Position numbers and translations under genes: made by a program. The notes beneath the pieces are model-generated. The model saw only the letters and a program-made list of their open reading frames with translations, had not been told where the DNA came from and ran no database searches. Shown here piece by piece: positions 43,260 to 51,948 of a stretch of 64,000 nucleotides of DNA (position 1 is its first letter; the number at the start of each line of letters is the position of its first letter). Source of the stretch: Chitinophagaceae bacterium (GTDB lineage Bacteria > Bacteroidota > Bacteroidia > Chitinophagales > Chitinophagaceae); NCBI GenBank assembly GCA_016720775.1, contig JADKJX010000001.1, positions 806,001 through 870,000 on the forward strand, read 5' to 3'.

Positions 43260-44360
43260 ATGAAACATCTGCTCTGCTTTCTTCTTTTTTCTACTCTGTT
43301 TTTTCCTTCCAGGTCGCAGGAGATGGCATTTACACTGAAGGGAAGGCTTCAGCAACCCTCATCTGTCTTTTCTTTCTTAATTGCTTACCCAAAAATGCAT
43401 ATGGACAGCTTTCCCGTTCAGGCCGATGGAAGCTTTATATATTCCGGAAATTTTTCAGAGCCGGGTGAAATGCGAATCGGAACTAGAAAATCTGGAATAA
43501 TAATCTGGTTAGACAGCTGTTTAAAAAATGTTTACCTGTCAGAGAACCTGATCAATGGTAAATGAAATTAACGGTTGATTCGGTCGTTGGGTCTGAAGAC
43601 ACTTATTTATATTATTATGCCGGTTTGCCAAAACAATTTATCACTCAAACTACTAAAACTGCAATTAACCGTAGCTTTTATTCACAGAAGGAACTGGATG
43701 CATATATGGACAGTTTAAAGAAGGAAAATAAAGCAAATAAACCCGGCAGGGACAGTTTCTGGCGGGTTATTTCATTTCGGGAAATTGACAGCGTTTTTAA
43801 AGTAAGGCCCGATTCTAAAGTACTTCCCTGGTTAATTAGATATCATGAACTCAGTCTCGGACTTGACTTAATGCGGGAACTTTATTACAGATTAAATACC
43901 GAACAACAACAATCAGAAACAGGCAGAGATTTATTAAATGTGCTTAATAAGCTGCAGCGGTTAAAACCCGGAAATAGTTTCGATGATTTTACGATGAAAG
44001 ATGACCATGGAAAAAAGTTTAAGTTTAGTTCTTTAAAAAGTAAATACGTATTGATTGATTTTCGAGCTACTGGCCCGCAGGCAAGCATCCTATCTCGTGA
44101 AGCTATCTAAAAACGAGGCCGGGCTTGAGATCGTCAGCATCTCTTTGGATGAAGACCGGCAAAAATGGCTGGAAGCCATTAAACAGGATAAACTGGAATG
44201 GATAAATGTCAACGATCCAAAAGGCAGTGAAAGTTCGATTGCCCATAAATACAATATTACAGGCATCCCGTTCTCCGTATTATTGGATGAGAACCGGAAA
44301 GTAATACTTGTGGACCCAACTTCTTACCAGGTAACAGAATTTTTCAACAAGCTCCGCTGA
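43260..44360 (+). pseudogene. Decayed secreted thioredoxin-like protein (DUF4369/TlpA type)
   Basis: The gene reads in three pieces. A signal peptide (MKHLLCFLLFSTLFFPSRSQ) and DUF4369-like N-terminus end at a stop at 43563-43565; one missing A near 43558-43562 would join MKLTVDSVVGSEDTYLYYY. The middle frame runs to KYVLIDFRATGPQASILS and stops at 44110. The third frame gives SYLVKLSKNEAGLEIVSISL, then ITGIPFSVLLDENRKVI, the thioredoxin-like end. Normal relatives read DFWASWCGPCR here, but this copy has RATGPQ: both cysteines of the CXXC active site are missing along with about eight bases. That cannot be a simple homopolymer error, so it looks like a true pseudogene. Confidence 0.75.
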
Positions 44361-44595
44361 AACCATGACGAGCCATCCTGAACTATATGCAACCGGGCAA
44401 TACAGGTAAATATTGTTTTTTTTGGTAAAAGCTTTGAACAATAAATAATTTTCCATAACACACTGCCCTTTCCGGACTTTATTGTTGCTCTAACCCCCTG
44501 TCATTTACTGATAAAAATCAACTTTCCTGGTGACCTATGTTTCCAAATTTTAAGCGGTGATGCCCTAACTATGCAGGGTACCAAGTCTTACAATT
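44361..44595. other. Spacer upstream of ppdK
   Basis: No supported gene. The region is AT-rich and presumably holds the ppdK promoter; I see no clear TAnnTTTG box and no recognisable operator. Confidence 0.35.
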
Positions 44596-47355
44596 ATGAC
44601 AAACAGATCAAAAGCCGGAAAGTATGTCTACTTCTTCGGCGGCGGCAAAGCCGATGGAAATGAATCAATGAAAAATCTATTGGGTGGTAAGGGCGCCAAT
44701 CTTGCTGAAATGGCAGGGCACCCCAAATTGCGCTTACCTGTGCCCCCGGGATTTACGGTAACCACCGAAGTGTGTACTTATTTCTACGCCAATAAAAAAA
44801 CATATCCGAAAATTTTAAACCTGCAGGTACAGGATGCACTGACCCGGATTGAAAAACTTACCGGTAAAAAATTCGGCGACACAAATAATCCGTTATTGCT
44901 TTCCGTACGTTCCGGTGCAAGAAAGAGTATGCCGGGCATGATGGAAACAGTGCTCAATATCGGGCTGAATGAAAATACCATCAAAGCTGTCATCGCTCAC
45001 AGCGGAGACGAACGCTTTGCTTACGATGCATACCGCCGCCTGGTGATGATGTATGCCGATGTGGTAATGGAAAAAGCGGCAGCCGTTGAACCGAAACACG
45101 GCAAAGGCATCCGCAAAATACTGGATGAAAAATTAGAACACATCAAGCTTACAAAAGGATATGCCAGTGACACCGACTTAACCGTGAGTGAACTGAAAGA
45201 CCTGGTGAGGGATTATAAGAAAACAATAAAGAAGGTATTGGGAAAAGATTTTCCGGATGATCCGTATGAACAAATGTGGGGAGGCATCAGTGCGGTGTTT
45301 GCCAGCTGGAATGGCAAGCGTGCCATCGAATACCGCCGCATTGAAAAGATCCCCGAAGAATGGGGCACGGCCGTAAATGTGCAGGCCATGGTATTTGGAA
45401 ATATGGGTAACGACAGTTGTACCGGTGTAGCCTTTACAAGAAATCCGGGCAGTGGTGAGAATAAATTTTATGGCGAATACCTGGTGAATGCACAGGGGGA
45501 AGATGTAGTGGCAGGCATCCGTACGCCGGCGCCGGTAAACGAATATTCAAAAAATGCACAGAGCAAGCAGTTTACCACGCTGGAGAAATTAATGCCTGCG
45601 CTGTACAGAGAACTGTTCAATTATCAACGTAAGCTGGAGAAGCATTATAAAGACATGCAGGATATTGAATTCACCATTGAAAAAGGAAAACTCTATATGC
45701 TGCAGTGCCGGGTTGGTAAACGCAATGGTGTTGCGGCCGTTCGCATGGCGACAGAAATGCACAAAGAAAAACTGATCGATACCAAAACAGCGATCAAGCG
45801 GGTGGCACCAAATCAACTGGTGGAATTATTACTGCCCATGCTTGATCCGAAAGCAGAACAACTTTCAACCGTTATTGCCAAGGGATTGCCTGCCGGTCCG
45901 GGTGGAGCCAAAGGCCGTGTGGTGTTCACTTCTGAAGATGCAGTGGAATGGGCAGCTAAAGGAGAGAAAGTGATCTTAGTGAGAGAAGAAACATCTCCCG
46001 AAGATGTAGATGGTATGCACAAGGCAAAAGCAATCTTAACAACGAAGGGAGGTATGACATCGCATGCGGCTTTGGTAGCACGTGGCTGGGGCAAATGCTG
46101 TATTGTTGGATGTGGCGATATTGAGATACATGCCGACACCAAAACCTTTCACGCAAAGAATGGGGTGATCATTAAAGAAGGAGAATGGATAAGTCTCAAT
46201 GGTACCAGGGGACTGGTATATGAAGGTAGCATGGCACTGGTTGATATTGACATCGACAAGAATCAGTCTTACAAAGACCTGATGAAACTGGTGGATAAAA
46301 TAAAACAGATCGGTGTTCGTGCCAATGCCGAAACTCCGGAAGATGCCCTTCATGCGGTTAAGTTTGGCGCAGAAGGTATTGGCTTGTTCCGAACCGAACA
46401 CATGTTCTATGGCGAAGGCAGTGAAGAACCCTTGTTCCAGTTGCGTAAGATGATCGTTAGCAAAACAGAAAAGGAAAGAAGAGATGCACTCAATGACCTG
46501 TTTAAATACGTGAAGAAGGATGTAAAGGATACACTGAATGTAATGAAGGGGCATCCTGTTACCATCCGTTTGCTGGATCCGCCGTTGCACGAGTTTGTTC
46601 CGCATGATAAGGAAAAACTAAAACAACTAAGCAAAGAACTTGGCATCAGCATGGGTATGTTGAACAGGCGGGTATTGGCTTTGCATGAGAATAACCCGAT
46701 GCTTGGTCATCGCGGTGTTCGCCTGGGCATCAGCTATCCAGAGATTACCGAAATGCAGGTACGTGCCATATTTGAAGCAGCAGCCGAATTAAATAAAGCA
46801 GGGAAAAAAGCATTCCCCGAGATCATGGTGCCGGTAACAGTTATTGAAAATGAACTGCGTCATCAGAAAGAAATTGTGGACAGGGTATATAAAGAAGTAT
46901 GCGAAAAAATGAACGTGAAGAAGATCCCTTATCTGTACGGCACAATGATTGAAACGCCCCGTGCAGCCCTGCGTGCAGAGTTTATGGCAACCGAAGCCGA
47001 CTTCTTCAGCTTTGGAACCAATGACCTTACACAGATGAGTTTTGGTTTCAGCCGCGATGATATCGGTGGATTCTTACCCAAATATCTCGACCTGAAAATT
47101 TTGCCCGATGATCCGTTCCAGACCATTGACCAGGAAGGCATCGGCCAGTTGATCAAAGCAGGAACAGAAAGAGGACGTATCAGCAAACCAAAACTGGAAG
47201 TAGGTATCTGTGGTGAGCATGGCGGAGATCCGGAAAGTGTGAAGTTCTGCCACCGTATTGGTATGAACTATGTAAGCTGCTCTCCATTCCGTGTGCCGAT
47301 ATCAAGGCTGGCAGCAGCACACGCAGCGATTGATAGTCCACGTAAAAAAATATAA
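44596..47355 (+). CDS. ppdK: Pyruvate, phosphate dikinase
   Basis: A 919-residue cytoplasmic enzyme that interconverts pyruvate, ATP and phosphate with PEP, AMP and PPi. It opens with YVYFFGGGKADGNESMKNLLGGKGANLAEM. The phosphohistidine is His490 in GGMTSHAALVARGWGKCC. The C-terminal TIM barrel has GIGLFRTEHMF and GICGEHGGDPESVKFCH, with the catalytic Cys in CGEHGG. The length is normal. The position next to tnaA and tpl, which generate pyruvate, suggests PEP synthesis from amino-acid-derived pyruvate. Confidence 0.97.
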   Translation: MTNRSKAGKYVYFFGGGKADGNESMKNLLGGKGANLAEMAGHPKLRLPVPPGFTVTTEVCTYFYANKKTYPKILNLQVQDALTRIEKLTGKKFGDTNNPLLLSVRSGARKSMPGMMETVLNIGLNENTIKAVIAHSGDERFAYDAYRRLVMMYADVVMEKAAAVEPKHGKGIRKILDEKLEHIKLTKGYASDTDLTVSELKDLVRDYKKTIKKVLGKDFPDDPYEQMWGGISAVFASWNGKRAIEYRRIEKIPEEWGTAVNVQAMVFGNMGNDSCTGVAFTRNPGSGENKFYGEYLVNAQGEDVVAGIRTPAPVNEYSKNAQSKQFTTLEKLMPALYRELFNYQRKLEKHYKDMQDIEFTIEKGKLYMLQCRVGKRNGVAAVRMATEMHKEKLIDTKTAIKRVAPNQLVELLLPMLDPKAEQLSTVIAKGLPAGPGGAKGRVVFTSEDAVEWAAKGEKVILVREETSPEDVDGMHKAKAILTTKGGMTSHAALVARGWGKCCIVGCGDIEIHADTKTFHAKNGVIIKEGEWISLNGTRGLVYEGSMALVDIDIDKNQSYKDLMKLVDKIKQIGVRANAETPEDALHAVKFGAEGIGLFRTEHMFYGEGSEEPLFQLRKMIVSKTEKERRDALNDLFKYVKKDVKDTLNVMKGHPVTIRLLDPPLHEFVPHDKEKLKQLSKELGISMGMLNRRVLALHENNPMLGHRGVRLGISYPEITEMQVRAIFEAAAELNKAGKKAFPEIMVPVTVIENELRHQKEIVDRVYKEVCEKMNVKKIPYLYGTMIETPRAALRAEFMATEADFFSFGTNDLTQMSFGFSRDDIGGFLPKYLDLKILPDDPFQTIDQEGIGQLIKAGTERGRISKPKLEVGICGEHGGDPESVKFCHRIGMNYVSCSPFRVPISRLAAAHAAIDSPRKKI

Positions 47356-47366
47356 ATCCTTAAACG

Positions 47367-47395
47367 AGCAGCCTGTAAAATTCATGCAGGCTGCT
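47367..47395. terminator. Hairpin after ppdK
   Basis: AGCAGCCTG (47367-47375) pairs with CAGGCTGCT (47387-47395). No T run follows, so termination is uncertain. Confidence 0.45.
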
Positions 47396-47513
47396 GCACA
47401 ACATGAATATCTGGAAAAATATCATTCAAAGGCCCACCTGATGATCCTTACAAGTTCCCTGTAAGCAACAATTTTTTCCAATAACAGCCAACGGGCTGAT
47501 CAAATCATCATCA

Positions 47514-48884
47514 ATGAAAACAATTATTGAACCCTTCCGCATAAAATCGGTGGAGCCCATTTATTTCACAAGTAAAGAAGAACGGAAAAGTATTTTAGAG
47601 AAAGCAGCTTATAATTCTTTCCGCATTCATGCCAATGATGTGCTCATCGATCTGCTTACCGACAGCGGTACCAGCGCCATGAGCAGCAACCAGTGGGCCG
47701 GTATCATGCAGGGTGATGAATCCTATGCAGGCAGTACAAGTTTTTTTAAGTTTGAAGATTCAGTACGCAGCATCACCGGCATGCCCTACATCATTCCTAC
47801 CCACCAGGGCAGGGCGGCCGAAAAAATAATCTTCACCATCCTGGGTGGAAAAGGAAAGTATTTTATCAGCAATACGTTGTTTGATACAACGAGAGCAAAT
47901 ATTGAATTCTCAGGTGCTGAAGGAATCGACTGTTTGTGTGAAGAAGGAAAACATCCCACTATTCCTGCTCCATTCAAAGGGAATATGGATGTGGATGCTT
48001 TGCGGAAAGCGATCAAAGAAAAGGGCGCAGAAAATATCCCAATGGTCATCATCACGGTAACAAATAATTCGGGTGGCGGGCAGCCGGTGAGCATGCAGAA
48101 CATTAAAGACGTACGAAAGATCTGCGACGAATTTAAAATTCCTCTTTTTATTGATGCCTGCCGCTTTGCTGAGAATTCTTATTTCATCAAACTGAGAGAA
48201 GAAGGCTATGCCGATAAAACCGTTCCTGAAATTGCAAGGGAACTTTTCTCGTATGCAGATGGCTGCACCATGAGTGCAAAGAAAGATGCGTTTGCAAATA
48301 TCGGCGGCTTCCTGGCCATGCGGGATCTTGACCTGGCCATGCAATGCCGGAACTTACTCATCATCACCGAAGGCTTTACAACCTATGGAGGTTTGGCGGG
48401 CCGGGACCTGGAAGCCATTGCCATTGGCCTGCAGGAAGTGATGGACGAACATTACCTGCAGTACCGGATCCGCAGTATTGAATACCTCACCAATAAACTG
48501 ATCGATGTTGGCGTGCCGGTAATGCAACCGGCCGGCGGACATGCGGTTTATCTTGATGCAAAAACTTTTCTGTCGCATATACCAGTTGATCAATATCCCG
48601 GACAGTCACTGGTTTGTGCATTATATGAAGAAGGAGGGATACGAGGCGTGGAGATCGGTTCACTCATGTTTGGTAAGTATGATGATGCCGGAAAATTAAT
48701 TCCTGCACAAATGGAACTGGTTCGCCTGGCCATTCCAAGAAGGGTGTATACACAAAGCCATATTGATTATGTATCGGAAGTAATTATTGAAGTGTTCAAT
48801 AAGCGGAATGAATTGAAAGGATTAACCATTACAGAAGAAACGCCGTTGTTGCGGCACTTCACTGCTAAATTAAAACCAGTATGA
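47514..48884 (+). CDS. tnaA: Tryptophanase
   Basis: 456 residues. A PLP enzyme that splits L-tryptophan into indole, pyruvate and ammonia. LLTDSGTSAMSSNQWAGIMQ is a shared lyase signature, and the PLP lysine is the second Lys of MSAKKDAF (residue 257). At positions that separate tryptophanase from tyrosine phenol-lyase it is tryptophanase-like: Asp in LFDTTR (residue 124), Ile in GVEIGSLMFG, and His in RHFTAKL at the end. The residue correspondence comes from published comparisons of E. coli and Citrobacter enzymes recalled here. The neighbouring gene at 49092 is a paralogue with different residues. Confidence 0.88.
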   Translation: MKTIIEPFRIKSVEPIYFTSKEERKSILEKAAYNSFRIHANDVLIDLLTDSGTSAMSSNQWAGIMQGDESYAGSTSFFKFEDSVRSITGMPYIIPTHQGRAAEKIIFTILGGKGKYFISNTLFDTTRANIEFSGAEGIDCLCEEGKHPTIPAPFKGNMDVDALRKAIKEKGAENIPMVIITVTNNSGGGQPVSMQNIKDVRKICDEFKIPLFIDACRFAENSYFIKLREEGYADKTVPEIARELFSYADGCTMSAKKDAFANIGGFLAMRDLDLAMQCRNLLIITEGFTTYGGLAGRDLEAIAIGLQEVMDEHYLQYRIRSIEYLTNKLIDVGVPVMQPAGGHAVYLDAKTFLSHIPVDQYPGQSLVCALYEEGGIRGVEIGSLMFGKYDDAGKLIPAQMELVRLAIPRRVYTQSHIDYVSEVIIEVFNKRNELKGLTITEETPLLRHFTAKLKPV

Positions 48885-49091
48885 AAATAGCAGCAGGACT
48901 AAAGTCCTTCAAAAAAGCAATCAATTGCCCCCGGTCTTAAGACCGGGGCAATTGAAAAACAGCCTGAAAGTTAAACCAGAACCAGGAGCCTATTCATAAT
49001 AACTCAGTTGCCCTGGCATTCAGGCCGGGGCAACCAAACAATTAATTAACCAGGGCTTTAGCCCAATACTTTAATTAAAAAAATTTTTACG
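48885..49091. repeat. Cluster of GC-rich palindromes between tnaA and tpl
   Basis: At least four palindromes: GGACTAAAGTCC (48896-48907), a 35-base near-perfect one at 48921-48955 centred on GGTCTTAAGACC, one at about 49007-49034 (GTTGCCC and GGGGCAAC), and GGGCTTTAGCCC (49053-49064). Their shared core resembles the cluster at 61140-61342. No coding frame is supported here. Confidence 0.8.
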
Positions 49092-50477
49092 ATGAAACAA
49101 ACGATCAGAAAAAGCTGGGCCGAGCCCTACAAAATAAAAATGGTGGAGCTGTTGAAAATGACAACGCCTGTGCATCGGAAAAAAGCCATGCAGGAAGCGG
49201 GCTACAATACTTTCTTATTAAGATCTGAAGACGTTTATATTGACCTGCTTACCGACAGCGGCACGTCTGCCATGAGCGACCGCCAGTGGGCAGGCATGAT
49301 GATGGGCGATGAAGCCTATGCCGGCAGCCGTAATTTTTATCACCTGGAAGAAGTGGTGAAAGAAGTTTATGGCTACAAATATTTAATACCTACGCACCAG
49401 GGCCGTGGCGCTGAGAATATCTTGTCCAAAATACTCATTAAGAAAGGTGATATCATTCCCGGCAATATGTATTTCACCACAACAAGGCTGCACCAGGAAC
49501 TGGCTGGTGGAAAATTTGAAGACATCATCATTGATGAAGCGCATGACCCGGAGAATGAATTTCCATTCAAGGGAAATGTTGACCTGGATAAACTGGAAGC
49601 GCTGATAAAAAAACACGGTGCTAAAAAAATTCCTTATGTAAGCATGGCCACCAGTGTTAATATGGCGGGTGGCCAGCCCATCAGTATCAAAAATTTGAAG
49701 GAGTTGAGGGCATTGACAAAAAAACACGGCATCCGCATCATACATGATATGACAAGGGTGGCGGAAAATGCTCATTTCATTCAGCAACGGGAGAAGGGAT
49801 ACCAGAACAGATCCATCAAATCGATTGTAAAAGAAATATGTTCTTATACGGATGGGGCCACCATGAGTGCCAAGAAAGATGCCTTGGTGAATATCGGCGG
49901 TTTTCTTGCCATCAACGACTGGGATGTTTTTGAAGAAGCAAGAAATATGGTGGTGGTGTATGAAGGACTGCATACTTACGGAGGTTTGGCCGGCCGTGAT
50001 ATGGAAGCGATGGCCATCGGTATCGGCGAAAGCGTGAATGACGATCACATGCATGCACGGGTAGGGCAGGTGGTCTACCTCGGTGAGAAGATGATTGAAT
50101 ACGGTGTTCCCATCGTTAAGCCAATTGGCGGGCATGGCATATTTGTGGATGCAAAGAAATTTTTGCCGCATATTCCGCAATACCAGTTCCCGGCACAAAC
50201 TCTCGCAGCAGAAGTTTATCTTGATTCGGGCGTACGAACCATGGAAAGAGGTGCGGTATCTGCCGGAAGAAAAGCAAACGGAGAAAACTATTTTCCCAAA
50301 CTTGAGTTAGTACGCTTCACCATTCCACGCCGGGTGTATACACAGGCGCACATGGATGTGATCGCTGAATCAACGGCCAGGGTTTATGAACGTAGAAATA
50401 AAATAAAAGGATTGAAAATGGTTTATGAACCAAAATACCTGCGGTTCTTCCAGGCAAAGTTTGAGCAGTTAAAATAA
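49092..50477 (+). CDS. tpl: Tyrosine phenol-lyase (beta-tyrosinase)
   Basis: 461 residues, PLP enzyme that splits L-tyrosine into phenol, pyruvate and ammonia. It shares the lyase core with the preceding gene (PLP lysine in MSAKKDALV, residue 262), but its substrate-side residues are of the phenol-lyase type: Thr in YFTTTR (about 129), Arg in RTMERGAVSAGR, and Phe in RFFQAKF. The whole sequence also tracks Citrobacter TPL (QEAGYNTFLL, QWAGMMMGDEAYAG, VVVYEG, YGGLAGRDMEAMAIG). It probably arose by duplication and divergence with tnaA, or by transfer of the pair. Spaced 207 bases from tnaA by repeats. Confidence 0.85.
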   Translation: MKQTIRKSWAEPYKIKMVELLKMTTPVHRKKAMQEAGYNTFLLRSEDVYIDLLTDSGTSAMSDRQWAGMMMGDEAYAGSRNFYHLEEVVKEVYGYKYLIPTHQGRGAENILSKILIKKGDIIPGNMYFTTTRLHQELAGGKFEDIIIDEAHDPENEFPFKGNVDLDKLEALIKKHGAKKIPYVSMATSVNMAGGQPISIKNLKELRALTKKHGIRIIHDMTRVAENAHFIQQREKGYQNRSIKSIVKEICSYTDGATMSAKKDALVNIGGFLAINDWDVFEEARNMVVVYEGLHTYGGLAGRDMEAMAIGIGESVNDDHMHARVGQVVYLGEKMIEYGVPIVKPIGGHGIFVDAKKFLPHIPQYQFPAQTLAAEVYLDSGVRTMERGAVSAGRKANGENYFPKLELVRFTIPRRVYTQAHMDVIAESTARVYERRNKIKGLKMVYEPKYLRFFQAKFEQLK

Positions 50478-50915
50478 TTACTGGTCAATTAATGCTTCCC
50501 GGCTCCAGCTTAGCTTTTTACCAAAACCTAAACTGGAGTCGGTGAACTTAACGCTGTTTACCTGTATCGTCCACACTTCGCCGGGTATGGCAAGTGCCAT
50601 AGGATTTTTGCGGTGATAATATGAAGCGGCAGCGCTGGCAGCCGGATGGTCAAAGGGCAATAGCGTTCCTTCAAACTGTAATCCCCTTACATGCAGCTTC
50701 GATAATTTATCAGGCAAGATCGTTCCTGCCACTGCCGGGTTCTTTGAAAGGATCAGGGAATGCTGTGTGCTTAGGGAGGATTTATAGTACAACAACCCTT
50801 CATCGCTGTTGTAAATATAAAAGCAACTGAAACAATAAGGCTGGCCCAGTTCATCCACGCAGCATACACTGGCGCATGTTTGTTCTTTTATGTAGTCGGT
50901 GATCTTACCTGTCAT
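50478..50915 (-). CDS. FMN-binding split-barrel protein (YhbP-like)
   Basis: 145 residues of the pyridoxamine phosphate oxidase-like split-barrel fold, closest in style to YhbP/general stress protein 26-type proteins: CFSCFYIYNSDEGLLYYKSS, TQHSLILSKNPAVAGTI and GLQFEGTLLPF. The substrate is unknown. Its stop is immediately adjacent to the tpl stop (convergent), and it follows the DHOD-like gene by 11 bases on the same strand, so it may be last in the nifJ operon. Confidence 0.8.
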   Translation of the reverse strand: MTGKITDYIKEQTCASVCCVDELGQPYCFSCFYIYNSDEGLLYYKSSLSTQHSLILSKNPAVAGTILPDKLSKLHVRGLQFEGTLLPFDHPAASAAASYYHRKNPMALAIPGEVWTIQVNSVKFTDSSLGFGKKLSWSREALIDQ

Positions 50916-50926
50916 ACATGGTTCTT

Positions 50927-51916
50927 TTATTTCACTCCTTCCAGTATCTTAATATAGTTACCCCTTTCATAAGCCGTAGGATCCGAAATATTCTGCTGGC
51001 TCATGATCCCCCGGAAGTTATCAATACTGTCGAAACCCATCATGTACATCCAGTCGTTCAGTTCCTTGTTCATGGTCTTTAAATAAGGAATGCCATTCTT
51101 GTATAAGGAGGATGCTGTCATCACCACATCAGCCCCGGCAAGCAGGTACTTTATTACCTCCACGGCACTCTGTACACCGGTGGTGGCAGCCAATGATAAT
51201 TTCACTTTGCCATACAGCAATGCGATCCATAATAATGGCAAACGTATCTCACTCGATTCACTGTAATGAAGATCTGTTTTTATCACCAGTTCATTGATGT
51301 CGAAATCGGGCTGATAAAAACGGTTGAATAAAACCAATGCATCTGCTCCTGCATTTTTCATCCGCAAAGCCATATTCCCCATGGCGCTGAAATAAGGATT
51401 CAGTTTTACAGCCACGGGTATCTTCACCGTTTGTTTTATGTTTTCGATGATATTCAGGTAGCGATGCTCCACTTCAGAAGTAGACATGGCAATATCGGCA
51501 GGGATAAAAAATATATTTACTTCAATACCATCGGCGCCTGCCTGTTCCATCTGTTTTGAATAGTCGATCCAGCCTTCATTGGTAATACCATTCAGGCTGG
51601 CAATGACCGGGATCTTTACTCTTTCTTTTGCCTTACGGATATTTTCCAGGTATTCATCAATACTTACTTTAAAATCATCCAGCCCGGGAAAATAATCCAT
51701 TGCTTCAGGGAAGGCGTAAGAGGTTTCGGCCATCACGCTGTTAAACAAAGCTTCCTCTTTCCGTATCTGTTCTTCAAATAAAGAGAACAGCACAACAGCA
51801 CCGGCTCCGTTGTCTTCCATCTTTACAATATTGTCTGTATGCTCACTGAGTGTGCAGGCAGAAACAACAATGGGAGAATCTAATTCAAGCCCCATGTAAG
51901 TGGTTTGCATTTTCAT
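50927..51916 (-). CDS. Dihydroorotate dehydrogenase-like flavoprotein
   Basis: 329 residues with the FMN TIM-barrel of dihydroorotate dehydrogenase (LELDSPIVVSACTLSE at the start, VIASLNGI, VAVKLNPYF and a C-terminal phosphate site region VQSAVEVIKYLLAGADVVM). The catalytic loop, normally with a Cys after an Asn-Ile-Ser type strand, reads VNIFFIPADI, so ordinary dihydroorotate oxidation is doubtful. It lies 32 bases after nifJ, and I recall this trio (GltD-like, NifJ, DHOD-like) as conserved in Bacteroidota, so a role in electron transfer with ferredoxin is possible. The true pyrimidine enzyme is expected elsewhere. Confidence 0.82.
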   Translation of the reverse strand: MKMQTTYMGLELDSPIVVSACTLSEHTDNIVKMEDNGAGAVVLFSLFEEQIRKEEALFNSVMAETSYAFPEAMDYFPGLDDFKVSIDEYLENIRKAKERVKIPVIASLNGITNEGWIDYSKQMEQAGADGIEVNIFFIPADIAMSTSEVEHRYLNIIENIKQTVKIPVAVKLNPYFSAMGNMALRMKNAGADALVLFNRFYQPDFDINELVIKTDLHYSESSEIRLPLLWIALLYGKVKLSLAATTGVQSAVEVIKYLLAGADVVMTASSLYKNGIPYLKTMNKELNDWMYMMGFDSIDNFRGIMSQQNISDPTAYERGNYIKILEGVK

Positions 51917-51948
51917 AATATTATTTTAAGTTCATGAACAATGAACTA

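Noticed and set aside
48885..49091. CRISPR array suggested by repeated palindromes
   Set aside because: The palindromes differ in sequence and length with no regular spacers and no cas genes nearby.
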